Shown here piece after piece: positions 60,901-64,000 of a DNA stretch of 64,000 nucleotides (position 1 is the first letter of the stretch; the number at the start of each line of letters is the position of its first letter). This stretch comes from Maea johnstoni. Lineage: Eukaryota > Annelida > Polychaeta > Spionida > Magelonidae. The notes under the pieces were generated by a model. That model did not search any database, was not told the DNA's origin, and saw only the letters and a list, made by a program, of their open reading frames with translations. The stretch spans positions 57,451,917-57,515,916 of the forward strand of contig OZ012685.1 in assembly GCA_963942565.1 (NCBI GenBank), in the 5' to 3' direction. The translations under genes and the position numbers were made by a program.

Positions 60901-63048
60901 ATTTATGCCATGCAAATTGTAATTTCATTACTATCATGCCAATGTAAAGTCTCTTAGTGCTTGCAGCAGATATACATTGTATTGTTGCCGTGTCAAAACA
61001 GCTGCCAAAGCATTGATAAAACTTATATTAACTGAACTACATAAGAACACATTTTCCGTCTATCATTTACATAACAATTTGAGTGATTTGTGATTCTGGT
61101 GTGTAATTCTACTGAAAATGATCATGTCTTCATTGCAGTTTTAATAGCAGCTACAACCAGTCTAGTAGCTTCAATAATCAGAGGAGTTCAGGAAATGATG
61201 ACACACAGTGTGGTTGTGGGCAGGCAGCCAAATTGTAAGTATATGTCCACTAACATCTTTAATGTAATAGGCAGTGATGGGAACCTTATTTGTGAAAAAG
61301 TTGGCATTTTCAATGAGTGTAATATAAATGTTGGTATTTTCAATAAATGTCATAAAAATGCTGAAATTTTCAATGAATGTTATAAGAATGCTGGTATTTT
61401 CAATAAATGTAATGAAGATGTTTGTATTTCCAATTAGATATAATGAAAATAATGGTATTTTTAATAAGTGTAATAAACATGTTGGTACTTTCAATAAATG
61501 TACTAAAAATGCTGGTATTCTCAATAAATGTAATAGAAATGCTAATATTTGCAATAAGTGCAATGCGTAATCTTTCACATTAAAGTGGCACCATGATAGT
61601 TTAAGAAACTGCTTTATTTCTAGGTACATGTAATAACAATTTCATTCAATATCAGTCTAACCAGATGCTCTGGTAAAACATTACTAAATAATACAAATAA
61701 TTATTTGACTTTAATTCTCTTCATTCAAAGAGATCATTTTAGGAGTATATCCATTAACCTATGCACTGTCTGTGTTCTTTCTTCAGCTTAACAGTTCACA
61801 AAGAGGGACCAAATAAGGGCAGACAGTTTTATGCTTGTCCCACCCGGGGAGAGGGCTGTAACTTCTTCCAATGGGCGGATGAGCCACCAGGGGAGAGAAG
61901 CTTCAATAGAGGTGGGTAGGAGAACAGGTTAAAAGCACTTTGTACTGGAAGAATATTTTTCACTGTTCCTGTTAATTATATTCCTTCTTAGAAACAGGTA
62001 TAGAATGGCATTCATTTTATCTGCATTAACCCTTATGCTACTGTCAGCTAATTTTGGTCTTTATGAAATGATTCAAAAAAACAAAAAAGATGACTGAAAC
62101 CTTGGCACATGGTTACTCAGTTGTGAGTACTCAGCGAGAACTATCCAGTGAATGCCAACGACAGGATTTAAATGGTTTTCTAAAAAATCTTTGTGTCTGT
62201 GCTTTGGACGAAAGTAGCCTTAGCATTGAAAGGGTTAATTATTAGTTGTTTTGTGCATGCCTTTATTCTGTTCTCAATGCAGAGAATCAAAAAATTCCCT
62301 TTACATCTTATTGTGTTTATTTTAGGTGGCGGTCGTGGAAGGGGGAGAGGCGGAGGGGGGCGGGGAAGGGGCAGAGGAGGAGGAGGTGGTGGTGCTAGTG
62401 GGGAGGGGGGAACGACCAGGAAGAGGAAATGTGGTCTGTGTGGTGAGGAAGGTGAGTAAAACAAACTACATGTACTGTTATTTCATGGTGCATGGTGTTT
62501 CTTACATTCATAGATATAGAGCAATTGAGACCACTGTGCAGAAATTGCTCTTTTAGGAAAAAATAAGTATTGATATGTAACAATAATGAATAACATTCTT
62601 TTGAAACTATGATATAGCTACCTATCAGTTGAGTGGCTTTTTGATTTGTTACATGTTTCTTACCATGGTTAATATGTTTCTTACTGTATGGACCATAAAC
62701 GTCTGTCCACTGACTATTTTTTTGAACATTATAGGTGGAAAGGGCACTTTATCAAAAATCAATTATAACTATTATAAGTATGGCTAACCCTACTCTGGTG
62801 CATATTTCATCCCAGTGCATTATGGGATTTGGTTCTTATATTTGACAGTAGCTTAAGTTTGAAATCCGATGAATTAAAATGTTTAGAAGAAATTGATGAA
62901 AGAAAACAAGCACCTTAATGACGTTAATGATTTATTCTTATAACCTCTGAAATTTCAGGTGTCTCCTGGTAGAATGAGATGATATCTACATTTCTTCTTT
63001 CCCTTTATTTCAGGTCACACTAAAAGAACGTGTCCACACAATGGCTGA
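34882..63048 (+). CDS. TOP3A: DNA topoisomerase III alpha
   Basis: Type IA topoisomerase of the BLM/RMI dissolvasome and of mitochondrial DNA decatenation. Twenty-nine exons: 34882-35061, 37890-38023, 38518-38593, 39388-39496, 40012-40063, 40435-40526, 41224-41394, 42111-42156, 44452-44506, 45411-45485, 45907-46087, 46980-47089, 48841-48951, 50416-50541, 51302-51380, 51724-51837, 52205-52274, 52791-52819, 53236-53294, 53946-54091, 54515-54614, 55550-55623, 57174-57253, 57811-58230, 59857-59977, 61139-61234, 61787-61911, 62326-62451, 63014-63048. Phases join to 1063 residues. TOPRIM residues: E41 in VAEKND and D148/D150/E152 in TDGDREGEN. Catalytic Tyr362 lies in [10 protein letters not shown]-terminal part: CPLC/C..C zinc ribbon, two GRF fingers ([27 protein letters not shown]), Gly/Arg-rich linkers and a CCHC knuckle ([14 protein letters not shown]). 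The active-site and zinc motifs are complete. Confidence 0.97.
35187..36040. mobile_element. 854-bp inverted-repeat element with 394-bp arms
   Basis: The left arm (35187-35580) starts TAGTTCGAGCAACTCTAACA. The right arm (35647-36040) ends in its complement, GTTAGAGTTGCTCGAACTA. The arms are nearly identical along their full, equal length; the 66-bp loop is AT-rich. Poly-G lies directly outside both ends and may be the target duplication. There is no coding frame for a transposase. It lies in the first TOP3A intron. Superfamily not assigned. Confidence 0.85.
36041..36540. repeat. G/C-homopolymer-rich degenerate minisatellite
   Basis: Long G runs (36041-36070) are followed by C-rich units that repeat tttaaatggatcagctcgga and aattctgaattgtttt.cgcc two to three times, with runs of up to 10 C. 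One more tttaaatggatcagcttgga copy sits at 37718. The strand bias would allow G-quadruplexes. Confidence 0.7.
36607..36855. mobile_element. MITE with GGCCTAAAAAAA ends, copy 1
   Basis: Inverted ends of about 35 bp: ttaggcctaaaaaaataaat with ttgtttgtttcctgtaac, and the complement at the right end (gttacaggaaacaaacaatt ... aggcctta). The interior holds gggtaggtaggtag and gggtaggtaggg. Second copy at 55111-55341. Confidence 0.8.
37143..37352 (-). CDS. BED-type zinc-finger exon, antisense in TOP3A intron 1
   Basis: The open exon begins [19 protein letters not shown] and encodes a BED finger: [21 protein letters not shown] and MWKHVNRKH (C-x2-C ... H-x4-H). It ends at a consensus donor GTAAGT (after ..WKVVH). 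A TATAAAT lies 29-35 nt before the ATG. BED fingers occur at the N terminus of hAT transposases and in domesticated ZBED genes. No downstream exon is recognised before TOP3A exon 1, so this may be an orphan 5' exon of an old transposon or of a short gene. A BED finger is fairly certain; a functioning gene is not. Confidence 0.55.
37381..37387 (-). promoter_or_regulatory. TATA box upstream of the BED-finger exon
   Basis: On the minus strand, gggggcTATAAATtgcatgc. With transcription about 30 nt downstream the start would fall near 37355, just before the ATG at 37352. Confidence 0.45.
38957..39038. mobile_element. Very short TTAA-flanked element
   Basis: TTAA|CCCCTATCCTGCTTATC ... CACAGCATTATAAGGG|TTAA. 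It is 82 bp, with C3-4 / G3 ends like families 1 and 2 but a different interior. Lies in a TOP3A intron. Confidence 0.45.
40770..40818. mobile_element. End fragment of the CAGTGAAACCTC MITE family
   Basis: gtggtcacaatgagaggttt followed by CACTG|TA matches the right end of the element at 11070-11266. Confidence 0.4.
40857..41160 (+). repeat. Interspersed repeat, copy A
   Basis: Shares an alignable order of blocks with 46184-46440: ggtcttagccagtatttaga, accacaatatactcag, aaataaggcataatatcctt, ttgacattttaagaaatt, tttttgagggttt. A third, short match lies near 20120-20170. No inverted ends were identified. Placed in the TOP3A intron before exon 41224. Confidence 0.65.
41416..41730. mobile_element. 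hAT MITE, TAGGGATAGGTAC family
   Basis: Ends are TAGGGATAGGTACCAGTAC and the complement of GTTGCCAATCCCTA. It is flanked by TTCATAAA (left) and TTCATATA (right), a 7/8 match to an 8-bp target duplication as made by hAT elements. 315 bp, non-coding. Relatives at 58265 and 59423. Confidence 0.8.
42458..42838 (-). CDS. Intronless 126-residue reading frame, antisense inside TOP3A
   Basis: The ATG at 42838 begins [20 protein letters not shown]. The frame is open to TGA at 42458 and ends in an acidic tail ([14 protein letters not shown]). The middle is strongly helical and charged ([20 protein letters not shown], then [20 protein letters not shown]). The segment is clearly more GC-rich than the surrounding intron, and its codons look constrained. 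A minus-strand AATAAA (plus TTTATT near 42197) lies about 260 nt downstream. Directly upstream is a (TAG)n microsatellite. I do not recognise the family. It may be a nested intronless gene or a retrocopy. Confidence 0.5.
   Translation of the reverse strand: MTTRHVSESTASSMFDNCLDALMDEFESSKGRFNRAHRQMELLEQRLHDMEVRYHRAVKDHKHAFRYSLHMRIGVMTNVKMMFYHYACKQLELMTAMRDEIVRREKEPSSAPSTDDDNESDSENEN
42886..42945. repeat. (TAG)n microsatellite
   Basis: About 19 TAG/GTA triplets with one interruption (ataag); shorter TAG runs and related sequence recur to about 43180. Confidence 0.9.
45096..45302 (+). mobile_element. TTAA MITE family 1 copy in a TOP3A intron
   Basis: TTAA|CCCTTATGCTGCTGGTGG ... TTGCATTGGAAGGG|TTAA, both flanks intact; about 100 bp before exon 45411. 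Confidence 0.85.
45907..46087 (+). CDS. TOP3A: TOP3A exon carrying the catalytic tyrosine
   Basis: Exon 11 encodes [20 protein letters not shown] and ISYPRTETN. By count from the first ATG the tyrosine is residue 362, the same number as in the human enzyme. This Tyr forms the 5'-phosphotyrosyl link during strand passage in type IA topoisomerases. Confidence 0.95.
46184..46440 (+). repeat. Interspersed repeat, copy B
   Basis: Same block order as 40857-41160 and the same orientation, about 100 bp after the donor of exon 45907-46087. Confidence 0.65.
46458..46615. mobile_element. Foldback MITE, GGGCCAGTTGCACCAA ends
   Basis: Almost entirely palindromic: gggccagttgcaccaacgtg ... ctacaacaatag / ctattgttgtag ... 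ggtgcaactggccc. CAG lies on both sides and could be a 3-bp target duplication, as PIF/Harbinger-type elements make. Classification tentative. Confidence 0.7.
47051..48475 (+). repeat. 98-bp tandem array copying a TOP3A exon end and its donor
   Basis: The last 39 nt of exon 46980-47089 (from cctcccattcatccaattaa) plus the donor and 59 nt of intron recur with a 98-bp period: units start at 47051, 47149, 48104 and 48202. Then come a shortened unit (donor 48289), one at 48350, and a decayed end to about 48475. Each unit keeps CAG|GTAAATATGAG; donors lie at 47090, 47188, 48143, 48241, 48289 and 48389. The array is interrupted by a hAT element at 47211-48059. Confidence 0.92.
47211..48059. mobile_element. 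849-bp non-autonomous hAT element inside the tandem array
   Basis: Ends TAGGGATGTCATCGATAG and the complement of TATCAATGACATCACTA. The 8-bp duplication ATATGAAC is perfect (47203-47210 and 48060-48067). Subterminal sequence is rich in cgat motifs. No transposase-like frame. Removing it restores the 98-bp period exactly. Confidence 0.92.
48505..48733 (+). repeat. Interspersed repeat, second family, copy 1
   Basis: Aligns along its length with the reverse complement of 54840-55078: catataaaataat.tgct, ctgcctttgatgc.cagttt, catgttgtacgata.tagcat, aactgccgcaa, aacatggtatacag. Borders and class unknown. Confidence 0.6.
50811..50950. mobile_element. Short inverted-repeat element
   Basis: tattatatgcctactgctca at the left and the exact complement tgagcagtaggcatataata at the right (about 22-bp perfect ends, 140 bp in all). 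It directly abuts the hairpin at 50953. Confidence 0.6.
50953..51097. mobile_element. Full-length hairpin element
   Basis: caaatatggcacttt ... caatatcaatttttattgca / tgcaataaaaattgatattg ... aagtgccatatttg. The centre is ggcgcaagcgcc, itself a palindrome. Nearly every base pairs with its mirror position. Confidence 0.8.
53608..53770. mobile_element. Partial CAGTGAAACCTC MITE in a TOP3A intron
   Basis: TA|CAGTGAAACCTCAGATAC with downstream gtggtcactttggaagttgt and gaggtgatcacatcttg. The right end is lost. Confidence 0.5.
54213..54240. repeat. (GATAA)n microsatellite
   Basis: About five copies of the pentamer in gtaagataagataagataag. Confidence 0.8.
54658..54820 (-). mobile_element. Truncated TTAA MITE family 1 copy (reverse)
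   Basis: TTAA|CCCTTACAGTGCTGAGTC then tcgtccaaagcacaag and gatgagtacccatatgccag; the distal end is lost. It starts 43 bp after the donor of exon 54515-54614. Confidence 0.7.
54840..55078 (-). repeat. Interspersed repeat, second family, copy 2 (reverse)
   Basis: Reverse-orientation relative of 48505-48733; both copies lie in TOP3A introns, and the truncated TTAA MITE directly abuts this one. Confidence 0.6.
55111..55341. mobile_element. MITE with GGCCTAAAAAAA ends, copy 2
   Basis: gcctaaaaaaagaaattgtt with ttgtttcctgtaac at the left and gttacaggaaacaaacaatt ... taggcc at the right, like 36607-36855. Confidence 0.8.
55963..56721. mobile_element. TACACAGGTAAAA inverted-repeat element with GGGCCCGT arrays
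   Basis: The left end tacacaggtaaaaattaatg runs into repeated gggcccgt / acgggcccgtta units to about 56210, including two copies of aatgggcccgaacgggtttt. The right end is gtacgggcccgtcaactttt followed by acctgtgta. The interior is AT-rich and non-coding. 759 bp; target duplication not clear. Lies in a TOP3A intron. Confidence 0.75.
56784..56988 (-). mobile_element. TTAA MITE family 1 copy (reverse)
   Basis: TTAA|CCCTTCCAATGCTAAGGC ... CACCAGCAGCATAAGGG|TTAA; both flanks intact. Confidence 0.85.
57403..57470. repeat. (ATT)n microsatellite
   Basis: About 22 ATT triplets, interrupted twice by ataatt. Confidence 0.95.
58265..58572. mobile_element. hAT MITE, TAGGGATAGGTAC family, perfect 8-bp duplication
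   Basis: TAGGGATAGGTACTGGTAC ... GTGCCAATCCCTA, flanked on both sides by ATTGAAAC (58257-58264 and 58573-58580). 308 bp. It begins 34 bp after the donor of exon 57811-58230. Confidence 0.9.
58811..59032. mobile_element. TTAA MITE family 2 copy
   Basis: TTAA|CCCATTAATGCTTAAGAG ... GTGAGCATTAATGGG|TTAA, flanks intact. A decayed relative lies around 39530-39880 (ttaaacccattcatgctta, and tttggatctatgatactttt). Confidence 0.85.
59423..59757. mobile_element. Truncated TAGGGATTGG hAT MITE
   Basis: Begins TAGGGATTGGTACTGGTAC like 58265, but the right end is lost. A 13-bp tandem repeat (59660-59737) has grown inside it. Confidence 0.6.
59660..59737. repeat. 13-bp tandem repeat
   Basis: Six units of aagatatatcatt with small changes. 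Confidence 0.85.
60322..60529. mobile_element. TTAA MITE family 2 copy, diverged
   Basis: TTAA|CCCATTCATGCCTGGAG ... TATGGGCATGAATGGG; the right TTAA has decayed to tcac. Confidence 0.7.
61297..61566. repeat. 30-bp minisatellite, nine units
   Basis: The consensus is close to aatgctggtattttcaataa plus atgtaataa. Nine units fill 270 bp exactly. Because 30 is a multiple of three, open frames run through it on both strands. It starts about 60 bp after the donor of exon 61139-61234. Confidence 0.92.
62030..62234 (+). mobile_element. TTAA MITE family 1 copy in a TOP3A intron
   Basis: TTAA|CCCTTATGCTACTGTCAG ... TTAGCATTGAAAGGG|TTAA, between exons 61787-61911 and 62326-62451. Confidence 0.85.
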
Positions 63049-63660
63049 CATTGATACTGTCTTTTAACAAGCATGGTGCATGCTCGGCAAGATCCCAATA
63101 TGAACTCTCACTTTACCAAAGTAGGGGATAGCATGCAGTATTAAGTGTCAGGGAAATACTAGTGCAATTTGAGGTAGGGCTGTCATTGATATGACAAGAA
63201 ACGATCGATCAATCGAAATAAATTTTCCAATTAATTGAATAAATATTGTGTCAGTTGTTATGCCAAGTAATCGATTGTAGAGTAAACACATTTTTCCGAC
63301 CTTTTACACCATTTGTTTGCCATTTTTAGGCAACACTAATGTGAATTTTGAATAGAAACTCAAGTTTTCAATCAAAAATTGTTGAGAAAACTTCCATTGT
63401 CTTTGCATTGTGAGAATCTTAGGATCCTAGCAACAAAAATATAGTTCGGAACATGTGAAAATACTCTATTAGGGCAGTTCTTCAAAACTAAAATGAAATA
63501 ATCGTAATTGGAAAAAAATGTCAATGATCGAATAGAATAAAAAATGGATGTCAATAACAGCCCTAATTTGAGGTATGAACTTGTAAAAATGAAATGTTTC
63601 GAGCTGTAATCAGGTGCCTTTTCGTAAGCCTTATTTTTGTAAATAAATGTACAACAAAAG
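63049..63660 (+). promoter_or_regulatory. TOP3A: TOP3A 3' UTR with poly(A) signal
   Basis: A canonical AATAAA lies at 63642-63647, about 595 nt past the TGA. Most of the UTR is made by a hAT MITE (63175-63565). A second AATAAA-like run inside that MITE (aatcgaaataaattttcc, near 63218) could give a shorter form. Confidence 0.6.
63175..63565. mobile_element. hAT MITE inside the TOP3A 3' UTR
   Basis: TAGGGCTGTCATTGATATG ... ATGTCAATAACAGCCCTA with a perfect 8-bp duplication ATTTGAGG (63167-63174 and 63566-63573). 391 bp, AT-rich, non-coding. It lies between the stop codon and the AATAAA at 63642, so it should be in the mature mRNA. Confidence 0.9.
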
Positions 63661-64000
63661 TTGTTTTAGAATTTACAAAATATATTTTGTTATTAGCCCA
63701 TTGACATAATTTAAACTATTGTATTGGCCTTGAGAAGGCTGGTTATAGTTACGATGGATTGGCCAAGCTGTCATGTTCAAAAAAATTAAAAAAAGAACTA
63801 TCTTGATTTGCCTTTACTAAAAATCTACCTTGTAGAGATACATTGAGTCCCAAGTATTTACCTTAACATTTTTAGGTAGGAGCAGATTTGGCTCCTAGGA
63901 TTTAAAATTAAGCAGTAAATAAATCCCGGGTGGTCTGCGCCTCTGGGGGCAGATTCTCCCTGAATTTTTTGAAAAGTATTTGTTCTCAGATGCAGTTCTG
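63661..64000. other. Downstream flank of TOP3A
   Basis: AT-rich noncoding DNA; nothing recognisable. Confidence 0.5.

Noticed and set aside
61090-61629. Open frames of 115 and 152 codons on both strands
   Set aside because: Produced by a 30-bp minisatellite whose period is a multiple of three; the only real coding part is exon 61139-61234.
62180-62464. Proline-rich minus-strand frame
   Set aside because: Shadow of the Gly/Arg-rich TOP3A exon 62326-62451.
1-64000. Retrovirus-like, LTR, Polinton or CRISPR structures
   Set aside because: No long direct terminal repeats, no polymerase, integrase or capsid-like frames, and no spaced direct-repeat array were seen.

Overview
This is a nuclear window from an animal genome. 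It holds intron-rich genes with GT-AG introns and clear metazoan orthologues, in AT-rich noncoding DNA full of short inverted-repeat DNA transposons. The gene set (a SAFB-type RNA-binding protein, tektin-4, a THAP-domain protein, a UQCC4/CCSMST1-type mitochondrial protein and topoisomerase III alpha) and the MITE-dense introns suggest an invertebrate bilaterian, probably marine. I cannot choose between a lophotrochozoan and an invertebrate deuterostome from sequence alone.

Layout: (1) 676-17515 (+), the 3' 19 exons of a SAFB/SLTM-family gene, whose N-terminal exons lie left of the window; poly(A) signal near 18306. (2) 20705-25445 (-), a complete five-exon TEKT4, convergent with SAFB. (3) 28073-28891 (-), a two-exon THAP zinc-finger gene. 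(4) 33556-34428 (-), a two-exon UQCC4/CCSMST1 gene. (5) 34882-63048 (+), a complete 29-exon TOP3A, divergent from UQCC4 across about 450 bp. Two small antisense reading frames sit inside TOP3A introns: a BED-finger exon with its own TATA box (37143-37352) and a 126-residue intronless frame (42458-42838).

The splice phases join exactly in every main gene. The visible SAFB coding sequence is 3474 nt, TEKT4 1353 nt (450 aa), UQCC4 498 nt (165 aa) and TOP3A 3192 nt (1063 aa). TOP3A has an N-terminal extension that looks like a mitochondrial presequence, followed by a second, better-placed ATG. This fits the dual mitochondrial and nuclear products known for this enzyme, and its neighbour UQCC4 is also a mitochondrial protein.

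The accessory DNA is the unusual part. At least three families of TTAA-flanked piggyBac-type MITEs, several hAT-type MITEs with perfect 8-bp target duplications (one inside the TOP3A 3' UTR), Tc1/mariner-type MITEs, an 854-bp inverted repeat with two 394-bp arms, a GGGCCCGT-rich inverted-repeat element and several foldback elements are recognisable. Two intronic arrays affect gene structure directly: a 98-bp tandem array copies a TOP3A exon end with its 5' splice site (six identical donors, split by a hAT insertion), and a tandem triplication of a SAFB 3' splice site plus exon start carries an in-frame stop that ends exactly at the authentic acceptor. I saw no retrovirus-like, Polinton-like or CRISPR structure.
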